Source: CAZBKJ01 sp964492495 (lineage in GTDB: Bacteria; Patescibacteriota; Microgenomatia; UBA1400; UBA12028). From it: a DNA stretch of 40,290 nt. Position numbers and translations under genes: made by a program. The notes under the pieces are model-generated. The model made no database searches and was not told where the DNA came from. It saw only the letters and a program-made list of their open reading frames with translations. This document shows positions 13,989-21,286 of the stretch, one piece after another. The DNA is taken from contig CAZBKJ010000008.1 of assembly GCA_964492495.1 (NCBI GenBank), forward strand, positions 1 to 40,290, in the 5' to 3' direction. Every line of letters begins with the position of its first letter. Position 1 is the first letter of the stretch.

Positions 13989-14978
13989 ATGACTAGAGAA
14001 CAACTACAAACACAGTTTCCAAACCTTACTTTTCAAGAGAATGTTGTGCTTGCACCCTTTACCTATATGAAAGTCGGTGGTACAGCCAAGCTATTTGTAG
14101 AAGTTGAAACTGTTGATGACCTTTTTTCGCTCACTTCTTTTTGCTTTACCAAAAATATTCCATTTTCGATGCTTGGGGGATTGAGTAATTCCATCATTTC
14201 TGATGAGGGCTTAGATCGTCTGGTGATACGAAATAAAACGTCTGCAATCCAGTTTCAACCAGCGGTAGGAGAAAAAGTTCAGGTCATTGCGGACAGTGGA
14301 GTGATCACCGCGACACTCGCAAGTGAAACAATGAAACACAACCTTACTGGTCTTGAACACTTTGTCGGGGTGCCAGGAACGATCGGAGGTGCTGTCTACA
14401 ACAACTCCCACTTCACAGCACATGAATTGATTGGGAATTTCATTGTAAGCGTTGACGTTTGTACCGAGGAAGGCAAGAAAGAAACATGGGAAAACGAAAA
14501 ACTGTCCTTTGGATACGACTACTCTTTTTTTCATGAAACCAAAGCCGTCATTTTGCAGGCGACATTTGGGCTTTTTTTAGGAGATCCTGTACACATCCAA
14601 GAAAAAATGCTTGAAGCTGCAAAAAAGAGAACAGCAACGCAGCCAATAGGAGTTCCAAGCACTGGATGCATGTGGAGAAATCCAAAAATTCAGCAGGATG
14701 CACTAACAAAACTCCAAGAAAAACTCAGTATCCCAGAATCTGCGATAAAAGTGGTCAATGGAAACACACAGATAGCGGCAGGATTTTTGATCGACAAAGC
14801 AGGACTGAAAGGTACACAGATTGGTGATGCACAGGTAAGTGAAAAACATGCGACATATATCATCAATCTTGGCTCTGCTTCAACAAAAGATATCGATACG
14901 CTGGCAACCACGGTCGAACAAAAAGTCAAAGAAACTTTTGGCATAGAGCTTGAACGAGAAGTGTTTTTCCTAGAATAG
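13989..14978 (+). CDS. murB: UDP-N-acetylenolpyruvoylglucosamine reductase MurB, catalytic Ser replaced by Cys
   Basis: Reduces the enolpyruvyl group made by MurA to give UDP-MurNAc, using FAD and NADPH. FAD-domain signatures are present: FTYMKVGGTAKLFVE, LGGLSNSIISDEG and LEHFVGVPGTIGGAVYNN. The proton-donor position, normally Ser in a GS-x-F-K-N-P motif, reads STGCMWRNP with Cys at residue 227. The C-terminal part (AAGFLIDKAGLKG, then SEKHATYIIN) is canonical. It follows murC by 5 bases and is almost certainly co-transcribed with it. Length 329 aa. Confidence 0.92.
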   Translation: MTREQLQTQFPNLTFQENVVLAPFTYMKVGGTAKLFVEVETVDDLFSLTSFCFTKNIPFSMLGGLSNSIISDEGLDRLVIRNKTSAIQFQPAVGEKVQVIADSGVITATLASETMKHNLTGLEHFVGVPGTIGGAVYNNSHFTAHELIGNFIVSVDVCTEEGKKETWENEKLSFGYDYSFFHETKAVILQATFGLFLGDPVHIQEKMLEAAKKRTATQPIGVPSTGCMWRNPKIQQDALTKLQEKLSIPESAIKVVNGNTQIAAGFLIDKAGLKGTQIGDAQVSEKHATYIINLGSASTKDIDTLATTVEQKVKETFGIELEREVFFLE

Positions 14979-15022
14979 AATATTCCCTCAAAACATCTTC
15001 TGACTGCCCCTTAAGTTCCTGA

Positions 15023-15028
15023 TATCAT
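15023..15028 (+). promoter_or_regulatory. -10 element of hflX, leaderless type
   Basis: TATCAT ends 9 bases before the ATG at 15038. No Shine-Dalgarno lies between. Confidence 0.4.
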
Positions 15029-15037
15029 ACGGGATAC

Positions 15038-16144
15038 ATGTCTAAACCCAAACCAAGATTTGCACTCCTGCAAGTCACAAGTTACAAAACATCAGAACGA
15101 GAAGCACTTGAAAACATGGCTGAACTAGAACAGCTCGTGGAGACGTATGGTGGGGAAGTTTCTGAAAAATCTATCCAGCATAAAAATGACCCAAACCCCA
15201 ATACCTACATCGGTGGTGGAAAAATAGAGTGGCTCAAAGGTGTCGTCAAAGAAAAAGAAATTCACGTTGTGGTACTCAATGACATTGTCCGTTCAGGCCA
15301 GCTCTTTCGTTTGGAGCGAGAGTTGTGGGACGTCAATACACATATCAAAGTATGGGACAGAGTGGGACTCATCTTAGCAATCTTTGATCAGCATGCCAAA
15401 ACGACAGAAGCAAAACTGCAGATTGAACTTGCGGGCATCAAACACATTGGCCCACGTGTGTATGGCTTAGGAGGAACAGTCCTCTCCAAACAAGGTGGTG
15501 GAATCGGAACCAGAGGCGCTGGGGAAACCAACATCGAAATGGAGCACCGACACATCAAACGACGAACCCAACAAATCGAAAAAGAACTTGCAGCCCGTGT
15601 CAAAGTCCAGCAAGCACGTATCAATGAACGACGAAAAAATGGTGTGAAAACAGTCGCTTTGGTTGGATATACGAGTGCAGGAAAAACTACATTATTTAAT
15701 GCACTCACTGGAAAAGAAAAAGAAGAGAACAAAAAATTATTTACGACTTTGGATAGTGTCTTAGGAAAAATTCGCATCCCGTATGTCAATGATGATGTGC
15801 TGCTTTCTGACACGATTGGATTTATCGAAAATCTTCCACCGCTTCTCATTGATGCTTTTCGTTCAACCCTCATGGAGAGTATTCAGGCAGATGTCCTTTT
15901 GCACGTCATTGATAGTAGTGATCCAAAGATGCGAGAAAAGATTGATATCGTGCAAACGATCCTTCGGGAGCTGCCAGCAGAGCAAGAACCAATTCTAGTT
16001 CTTAATAAAATTGATAAACTCACCAACGAACAACGACTTGAACTCATGGAGCAGTTCCTCGGCACCAAACACATCTTGGTCTCTGCAAACACCAAAGAAG
16101 GCTTTGATGAGCTCAAGCGAATCATTAAAGAAAACCTTCTTTAA
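15038..16144 (+). CDS. hflX: GTPase HflX
   Basis: HflX binds ribosomes and can split stalled or hibernating 70S particles. The N-terminal HflX domain shows PNTYIGGGKIEWL and the linker GPRVYGLGGTVLSKQGGGIGTRGAGET. The GTPase domain has G1 GYTSAGKTT (residues 210-218), the switch region with LFTTLDSVLGKI, G3 DTIGFIENLP and G4 NKID. A basic coiled coil (IEKELAARVKVQQARINERR) joins the two domains. Length 368 aa. HflX is not a usual member of the dcw cluster. Its own -10 and the minus-strand gene 3 bases after it suggest a separate transcription unit. Confidence 0.93.
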   Translation: MSKPKPRFALLQVTSYKTSEREALENMAELEQLVETYGGEVSEKSIQHKNDPNPNTYIGGGKIEWLKGVVKEKEIHVVVLNDIVRSGQLFRLERELWDVNTHIKVWDRVGLILAIFDQHAKTTEAKLQIELAGIKHIGPRVYGLGGTVLSKQGGGIGTRGAGETNIEMEHRHIKRRTQQIEKELAARVKVQQARINERRKNGVKTVALVGYTSAGKTTLFNALTGKEKEENKKLFTTLDSVLGKIRIPYVNDDVLLSDTIGFIENLPPLLIDAFRSTLMESIQADVLLHVIDSSDPKMREKIDIVQTILRELPAEQEPILVLNKIDKLTNEQRLELMEQFLGTKHILVSANTKEGFDELKRIIKENLL

Positions 16145-16147
16145 TCG

Positions 16148-16594
16148 TTACTCAGCAATGAGTGTATTAAATGATGCTGATTCTGCAGATTCAAGAACAT
16201 AGAGTAGATTTTTTGAAATGGTGTGCTGTTGAGCCCTACTTTTTAGGCTCTTACTTTCAATAAGTTCTCTGAAGAAATAGTGATCATTAATCTCATTGCA
16301 TAATCTTGCTATTTCTGGTAAGAGTAAATTCCTTTCTGAATCAGGAGTTACAATATCCAGATATCGATCAACTTTAGTGAACACATCTAATCTATTTTGC
16401 GCTTCTATAATTTGTTGTTTTGATGCTGTATCAGTTGTCAAAACATCAATCACAGCCAATAAAAGAGTTGTTGCATCGATGGATTCTTCGTCTTCTCCTC
16501 GAAGTATTTTTAATAGTTCACTACCAAGGGCTGGTAAATCTCCTTTTAATGAACTGAGACGCTCTTGTAGTTTATTTTCAGGACTTCCTGCCAT
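16148..16594 (-). CDS. hypothetical helical protein (148 aa)
   Basis: AAGGAGC precedes the ATG at 16594 by 5 bases. The protein looks entirely alpha-helical and soluble, acidic, with Leu/Ile heptad-like spacing (KLQERLSSLKGDLPALGSEL). It has no signal peptide and no recognised motif. The stop is 3 bases from the hflX stop on the other strand, and the start is divergent from murA with 82 bases between. Function unknown. Confidence 0.75.
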   Translation of the reverse strand: MAGSPENKLQERLSSLKGDLPALGSELLKILRGEDEESIDATTLLLAVIDVLTTDTASKQQIIEAQNRLDVFTKVDRYLDIVTPDSERNLLLPEIARLCNEINDHYFFRELIESKSLKSRAQQHTISKNLLYVLESAESASFNTLIAE

Positions 16595-16661
16595 AATTGC
16601 TCCTTGGATATTTTGTACCTCAGACTATATCACAGACTTATGAAAAAACTCTTGGGTAGTA

Positions 16662-16667
16662 TACAAT
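16662..16667 (+). promoter_or_regulatory. -10 element of murA, leaderless type
   Basis: TACAAT ends 9 bases before the ATG at 16677. No Shine-Dalgarno is present; the intervening bases are AGTCTCTCT. Confidence 0.45.
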
Positions 16668-16676
16668 AGTCTCTCT

Positions 16677-17999
16677 ATGCCTACGTTTCGTATCCAGGGG
16701 AAGACTCCGTTGTTTGGCTCAGTTCGAGTCGGTGGAGCAAAAAACGCATCATATAAACTCATGATTGCAGCTCTTCTGGCCGATTCTCCCTCAAGAATAT
16801 TGAATTTTTCCCATATTAGTGATGTTGGTCTGGTTGCGAAATTGATCACAGATCTTGGTGCAAAAGCAGAAGAAGCAGGCGAGCGTTGTTACGTTATTGA
16901 TCCTACAAATTTTTCTCATTTTGAAGTGGATAAGGATCATGGAGAAGCTTCTCGAGCCTCCACCATGTTTATCCCTGCTTTCTTACATCGTTTTGGCAAA
17001 GCCGTTGTACCTGAACCGGGAGGGGACAAGATCGGAAAACGACCACTTGAGCGTCACTTTGATGGCCTCAAAGCCCTAGGAGTGCAGGTTGAACAAAGAG
17101 ATGGGATGATTATCTGCTCCACAAATGGAATGAGAGGAGCCACCTACAGATTTGAGAAAAACACCCATACCGGGACAGAAACATTGGTCATGGCCGCAGT
17201 CAAAGCCAAAGGGACAACGATTCTAGAAAATGCTGCTGAGGAAACCGAGATCGATGATCTTATTTCGTTTCTCAATAGCATGGGAGCAAAGATCACGAGG
17301 AAGCCAGGACGAGTGATAGAAATCGAAGGAGTCGATCAGCTTCATGGTGCAACCCACAAGATCATGCCCGATCAAAATCAAGTCATCTCGTTTGCTTGCG
17401 CTGCACTTGCCACCAAAGGTGACATCATTGTCGAGAATGCAAATAAAAAAGATATCGAAGTATTTTTACAAACGCTTGATGCAATTGGTGCAGGCTATGA
17501 AATAGGAGAATATGGTATTCGATTTTTTACGACCAAAGAACTCAATGCTACGGATATTGTGACCGCTATTCATCCGGGATTTAAAACCGACTGGCAACCA
17601 CTGTGGGTGACACTTATGACACAAGCACATGGAGTAAGTCACGTGCATGAAACAATCTCACAGCGACGATTTCAGTATGTCGATTCACTCCAGAAGATGG
17701 GTGCAAACATCGAACTCTACAATCCAGATGTGCCAAACCCTGAAGAAGTGTATAACTTTAATTGGAGTGATCGCCAAGAAAACGATTTGCATGCGGCAAA
17801 GATCACAGGCCCTGCAACTCTTCATGGAGGAGAGTTTGAGGTGAAAGACTTGCGCCACGGCGCAACACTGATGATTGCGGGAATGTGCGCAGAGGGTGAA
17901 ACAATCCTTCATGATCCAAAATCGCACATAGATCGCGGATATGAGAAACTAGATGAACAGTTTACGAGTATGGGAGGGCGTATTTCACGGGAACCGTGA
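16677..17999 (+). CDS. murA: UDP-GlcNAc 1-carboxyvinyltransferase MurA, Cys-to-Asp form
   Basis: First committed step of peptidoglycan synthesis: transfers enolpyruvate from PEP to UDP-GlcNAc. The N-terminal substrate loop GGAKNASYKLMIAALL carries the conserved Lys-Asn. The catalytic loop reads PEPGGDKIGKRP, so the residue normally Cys (about 115 in Escherichia coli) is Asp117 here. This substitution is known from mycobacteria and chlamydiae, and prevents covalent inactivation by fosfomycin. The C-terminal half has RFQYVDSLQKMGANIE and DLRHGATLMIAGM. Length 440 aa, normal. A perfect hairpin overlaps the stop codon. The cluster position, far from murB and murC, is unusual. Confidence 0.93.
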   Translation: MPTFRIQGKTPLFGSVRVGGAKNASYKLMIAALLADSPSRILNFSHISDVGLVAKLITDLGAKAEEAGERCYVIDPTNFSHFEVDKDHGEASRASTMFIPAFLHRFGKAVVPEPGGDKIGKRPLERHFDGLKALGVQVEQRDGMIICSTNGMRGATYRFEKNTHTGTETLVMAAVKAKGTTILENAAEETEIDDLISFLNSMGAKITRKPGRVIEIEGVDQLHGATHKIMPDQNQVISFACAALATKGDIIVENANKKDIEVFLQTLDAIGAGYEIGEYGIRFFTTKELNATDIVTAIHPGFKTDWQPLWVTLMTQAHGVSHVHETISQRRFQYVDSLQKMGANIELYNPDVPNPEEVYNFNWSDRQENDLHAAKITGPATLHGGEFEVKDLRHGATLMIAGMCAEGETILHDPKSHIDRGYEKLDEQFTSMGGRISREP

Positions 18000-18012
18000 A
18001 ATACGTTTGTCG
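17979..18012 (+). terminator. hairpin overlapping the murA stop
   Basis: CGTATTTCACGG (17979-17990), loop GAA, CCGTGAAATACG (17994-18005): a perfect 12-bp stem. Only a weak T-rich stretch (TTTGTCGATT) follows, so it may be a terminator or an mRNA-stabilising hairpin. Confidence 0.55.
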
Positions 18013-18273
18013 ATTACCTGAGAAAAAAATACTAGGTACGAGATAAAAGTGAGGATAGCAGGTTCAAGTTACAAGGTATCAGAAGATGGCAGGAAAGAGA
18101 TAGTAGATGCGAAAGGGATCCATTCGACTTTCTGGAATACCAGAAACGCTCAGGATGACAAACAAGAAGTAGGAGTCAGATCCAAGGTTTCAGTGCTTCT
18201 CGACTTCGGCAAGCCTTCGCTCGAAGAATAAAAGTAGAGGAATAACAGAGATTGAAAACTATAAACTAAGATC
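18013..18273 (+). repeat. intergenic region with mixed repeats, including copy R3
   Basis: No gene is supported here; a 60-codon GTG-start frame is just translated repeat. Positions 18116-18162 are palindromic repeat copy R3 (GGATCC ... CAGGATGACAA), with an inner TTCTGGAATACCAGAA stem. Positions 18071-18083 (ACAAGGTATCAGA) recur exactly at 37950-37962. Positions 18197-18228 hold a CTTCTCGACTTCGG...CGCTCGAAG palindrome of the same general kind. Confidence 0.65.
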
Positions 18274-18279
18274 TATAAA
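18274..18279 (+). promoter_or_regulatory. -10 element of mraY, leaderless type
   Basis: TATAAA ends 8 bases before the ATG at 18288. A similar ACTATAAACTA lies about 18 bases upstream. There is no Shine-Dalgarno. Confidence 0.4.
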
Positions 18280-18287
18280 CTATTACT

Positions 18288-19331
18288 ATGAACAATGTTT
18301 TGTCTTTTTATCTTGGAAATGTGATTGTGTCTTTTTTGACCACAAGTTTACTTATCGTTCCATTCATCAATGCACTCTATAGACTCAAGTTCCAGCGACG
18401 CAAACAACAAACAATTGATGCCCTCGGCAAGAGAAGCCCTATATTTGATAAGTTTCACCAACATAAAGTCGGGACACCTGTTGGTGGTGGGGCACTGATT
18501 ATTTTTGTCGTCACCATACTTTCTGCGTTGGTTTTATTCCTGATGAATATCACAGGCTTTCGTATCAATCCAGTGTATCCACTTCGTCCTGAAATTTTCA
18601 TTTTGTTCTTTACCTTGATTTCATTTGGAGCACTTGGCCTCTATGACGATGTAAAGAAATTTTTTGGGTTTGAGAAAACAAAGTTTTTTGGACTACGGCT
18701 CATCCACAAGTTTACGCTTCAGTGGATTCTTGGGTTTATCATCGCCTTTTTACTCTATCAGTGGCTGGGAATTTCATTCCTTCATATCCCATTTTTTGGA
18801 ACGATAAATTTAGGAATTCTCTATATACCATTTGCGGCTTTTACGATCGTGTCGTTTGCCAATGCGGTCAACATCACCGATGGGTTGGACGGGCTTGCAG
18901 CTGGAGTTCTCATGATCTGTCTATTTGGATTCTGGATCTTGTCTGCATCGATTCTCGACACCCCACTCTCAGTCTTTATTTCTCTGTGGATCGGGGCACT
19001 CATCGCATTTTTGTACTTTAATGTGAATCCCGCTCGTATCTGGATGGGAGATGTTGGCGCACTTGCTTTTGGTGCCGCCCTTGCTGTCGTGGGACTGCTT
19101 TTAGGCAAGACCGTCGGGCTTGTGGTCATTGGGGGCTTATTCTTTGTGGAGGTATTTACCAGTGGCGCACAGCTACTTTCAAAAGCCATCCGAAAAAAGA
19201 AAATTTTCCCTGCCGCTCCATTTCATCTCTATCTTCAGCACATTGGATGGGAAGAACCAAAGATCGTTGCCCGTGCCTGGCTTGCTGGAATTATCCTCAC
19301 AATTATTGGTTTGTGGATCTCTTTTCTTTAA
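18288..19331 (+). CDS. mraY: phospho-MurNAc-pentapeptide transferase MraY
   Basis: Membrane enzyme that loads phospho-MurNAc-pentapeptide onto undecaprenyl phosphate to make lipid I. About ten hydrophobic segments are seen. Cytoplasmic motifs: FHQHKVGTPVGGG, LYDDVKK (Asp120, Asp121), NAVNITDGLDGLA (Asp198, Asp201) and WMGDVGALAFG. The late loop, normally P-I-H-H-H-F, reads PFHLYLQHIGWEEPKIV: only the first His (313) of the triad remains, and a second His follows four residues later. Length 347 aa. The stop shares a TTAA palindrome with the stop of the minus-strand gene at 19328. It could in principle be a related polyprenyl-phosphate transferase, but NITDGLDGLA and context favour MraY. Confidence 0.88.
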   Translation: MNNVLSFYLGNVIVSFLTTSLLIVPFINALYRLKFQRRKQQTIDALGKRSPIFDKFHQHKVGTPVGGGALIIFVVTILSALVLFLMNITGFRINPVYPLRPEIFILFFTLISFGALGLYDDVKKFFGFEKTKFFGLRLIHKFTLQWILGFIIAFLLYQWLGISFLHIPFFGTINLGILYIPFAAFTIVSFANAVNITDGLDGLAAGVLMICLFGFWILSASILDTPLSVFISLWIGALIAFLYFNVNPARIWMGDVGALAFGAALAVVGLLLGKTVGLVVIGGLFFVEVFTSGAQLLSKAIRKKKIFPAAPFHLYLQHIGWEEPKIVARAWLAGIILTIIGLWISFL

Positions 19332-19588
19332 TGCAAGTTTGGCTTTTCTATTTCGTCTTTTATGAAACCGAAAGCTGAAGTTGCTACATTTGCTAACCCA
19401 GTAAGTAGTCTTAAATAGTATGGTAATTTATTGAAAAGCTCTGGAGCTGTTTCCGCCGTTAACTCCTTTTGTTTTATGTACTCCAAAATAGTAGTAGCAA
19501 TCTCAATTAACGATAGGTCTGAGTCTTCAATCGCTTTCAAAAAATCCTTCGATGATAGATCAAAAAGGTTTGATGGTTTTTCATTCAT
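19328..19588 (-). CDS. small hypothetical protein (86 aa)
   Basis: AAGGAGA lies 5 bases before the ATG at 19588. It appears to be a soluble helical protein, acidic at the start (LFDLSSKDFLKAIEDSDLS) with a more hydrophobic second half (LPYYLRLLTGLANVATSAF). No motif is recognised. It overlaps mraY by 4 bases at the stop codons, tail to tail. Function unknown. Confidence 0.7.
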   Translation of the reverse strand: MNEKPSNLFDLSSKDFLKAIEDSDLSLIEIATTILEYIKQKELTAETAPELFNKLPYYLRLLTGLANVATSAFGFIKDEIEKPNLH

Positions 19589-19668
19589 ATTTTCTCCTTG
19601 GGGGTGATTTTCTTCTCGCTATTCTGATTTGTCAATAATTGCGGTAGGATAGAAAAGAAAACTAGACT

Positions 19669-19695
19669 TGGATCCCCGCCTTCGCGAGGATGACA
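19669..19695 (+). repeat. palindromic repeat copy R4 (short form)
   Basis: GGATCCCCG, then CCTT, then CGCGAGGATGACAA, about 27 bases. It ends 5 bases before the ATG of the murL-like gene. In frame it would read DPRLREDD, so a TTG start at 19668 is rejected. Confidence 0.8.
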
Positions 19696-19700
19696 ATACT

Positions 19701-21209
19701 ATGAATATCGAAGACCTACAAAAAGACTATCCAGTTTTTTCCTACGATTCGTTTTCTATGAAGACCGAAGAAGGAAAACTTGTGTGTTCTTTTCAGTTTT
19801 CCTGCTGTGATAGACACTTTGTCACCACAGACACCCTAGATTCAATTTCAGAAGATTTACTCTCTCGCATCCCTACAAAAGAACTGGAGACGTATGTATT
19901 TCACTTGGGGCTTAGTGAGATAGCCACGTACTGGAAAGCATTTTGCTCACCAATGATTGAAATCAAGTGTGGCAGTCTCAACGAGGCTCAAATTCAGTTT
20001 TGGCAAAAACTGTTCTACCACGGCTTGGGTGAGTTTTTTTATATCAACAAAATTAAACCATTTTTTGTAGAAATCAAAACAAGTATCGTAGGAAAGGGAT
20101 CCTTGGACTTCGACCCCGCTCTGCGGGTCATCGCTCAGGATGACAACAGCAAAACGACACCTGAAAACTTGAACATGAAACCTTCTGTCCTCGTTCCAGT
20201 AGGTGGAGGCAAAGACTCAATCGTCACACTAGAACTGCTTGCACAGGCTTCGTACCCAATCGTAACGTTTTCTGGATCCAAAGGCGCATCGCCCGAAGTT
20301 GTTGGCCGCTTCACACAGAAATATCCGACGACAAAGAATGTGCACTTCTCAAGAGTCATTGATTCACAGATACTTGCCCTGAATGCAGAAGGTCACCCAA
20401 ATGGTCATACGCCTTTTTCCTCTGTCCTTGCATTCTTGACGCTATTTGCTGCACGACTTTTTGATATTCCATACATTGCTCTCTCCAATGAAGGAAGTGC
20501 GAGTGAACCAACCGGAACCTGGGAAGGAATCGATATCAATCACCAGTACTCAAAATCACAGGAATTTGAAAAGGATTTTCAAGAGTATGTGAAGCAGACA
20601 TTCACAAAAGGGACTGGATCCCCGAATTCCATGTCGCCTATTGGGCAACTTGGCATCGAGCCCCGCGAGTACCCGGGATCTAAGGAGATGACAGATGGAG
20701 ATGCTCCGTCATATTTTAGTTTCCTGCGACCGTTGTACGAACTTCAGATCATGAATATATTTGTGAAGTACCCAGAATACTTTCCGGTTTTTCATAGCTG
20801 TAATGTCGGGCAGAAAACCAATTCGTGGTGTAAAAAGTGTGGCAAGTGTGTGTTTGTTGCCATACTTCTTGCTGCTTTTGTTGATGATGAAACGATTACT
20901 TCAATCTTTGGTACAAATATGATGGAAGACATGAGCTTGTCTGAAGCAGTTGATGAACTCATTGGGGTCAAAGAATTTAAACCATTTGAGTGCGTTGGAA
21001 CACGAACTGAATCACAGGCTGCCTTGTATCTTGCAATAGAACGTCGATCAAAAAATCTTCCAGCACTACTTCTACACTATGAACAATGGGCAGAAGAAAA
21101 AGAAGATGAGTTGAAAAAAACCGCTCGTGAAGTCTTGAAATCTTTTGATCAACAACACCGATTACCTGAAGAATTCATACAAATACTACAACATACAATT
21201 GAGCAGTAA
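19701..21209 (+). CDS. murL: MurL-like UDP-MurNAc-L-Ala-L-Glu epimerase
   Basis: A 502-aa PP-loop protein. The ATP-pyrophosphatase loop is VPVGGGKDS (Gly168-Ser173), followed by a second nucleotide-site region (SNEGSASEPTGTWEG). Near the C-terminal third is a cysteine cluster: SCN (Cys367) then WCKKCGKC (Cys377, 380, 383). MurL of Xanthomonas epimerises the terminal L-Glu of UDP-MurNAc-L-Ala-L-Glu to D-Glu using ATP to AMP, and works with a MurD variant (MurD2) that adds L-Glu. Here the next gene is a MurD homologue, the expected pairing. Residues about 133-150 (GSLDFDPALRVIAQDDN) are encoded by a copy of the palindromic repeat family, placed in frame just before the PP-loop. I assign the family from motif layout and context, not from alignment. 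Confidence 0.75.
   Translation: MNIEDLQKDYPVFSYDSFSMKTEEGKLVCSFQFSCCDRHFVTTDTLDSISEDLLSRIPTKELETYVFHLGLSEIATYWKAFCSPMIEIKCGSLNEAQIQFWQKLFYHGLGEFFYINKIKPFFVEIKTSIVGKGSLDFDPALRVIAQDDNSKTTPENLNMKPSVLVPVGGGKDSIVTLELLAQASYPIVTFSGSKGASPEVVGRFTQKYPTTKNVHFSRVIDSQILALNAEGHPNGHTPFSSVLAFLTLFAARLFDIPYIALSNEGSASEPTGTWEGIDINHQYSKSQEFEKDFQEYVKQTFTKGTGSPNSMSPIGQLGIEPREYPGSKEMTDGDAPSYFSFLRPLYELQIMNIFVKYPEYFPVFHSCNVGQKTNSWCKKCGKCVFVAILLAAFVDDETITSIFGTNMMEDMSLSEAVDELIGVKEFKPFECVGTRTESQAALYLAIERRSKNLPALLLHYEQWAEEKEDELKKTAREVLKSFDQQHRLPEEFIQILQHTIEQ
20097..20146 (+). repeat. palindromic repeat copy R5, in frame inside murL
   Basis: GGATCC TTGGACTTCG ... CGCTCAGGATGACAA, 50 bases, with an inner GACCCCGC/GCGGGTC stem. 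It is read in frame as about 17 residues of the MurL-like protein, in the linker before the PP-loop. Confidence 0.75.
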
Positions 21210-21224
21210 ATGAAACTTGAACAT

Positions 21225-21278
21225 GGATCCCCGACGCAGGCTATCACGCTAAGCGTGATGCCTCCTCGAGGATGACAA
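21225..21278 (+). repeat. palindromic repeat copy R6
   Basis: GGATCCCCG ... CGAGGATGACAA, 54 bases, with an inner perfect stem ATCACGC/GCGTGAT (21243-21259). It fills most of the gap between murL and murD and supplies a spurious ATG at 21272. Confidence 0.8.
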
Positions 21279-21286
21279 GGCAGTTT

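Noticed and set aside
15388..15873. 161-codon open frame on the minus strand inside hflX
   Set aside because: Antisense shadow of hflX, with no start context or family features.
17979..18005. Hairpin at the murA stop as a parS-like or operator site
   Set aside because: The arms are separated by a 3-base loop and sit at a gene end, which fits a terminator or mRNA hairpin better.
18049..18231. 60-codon GTG-start frame between murA and mraY
   Set aside because: It runs through palindromic and low-complexity repeats (including R3), so it is translated repeat and not a gene.
19668..19700. TTG start extending the murL-like protein
   Set aside because: The extension DPRLREDD is translated repeat R4; the ATG at 19701 is the better start.
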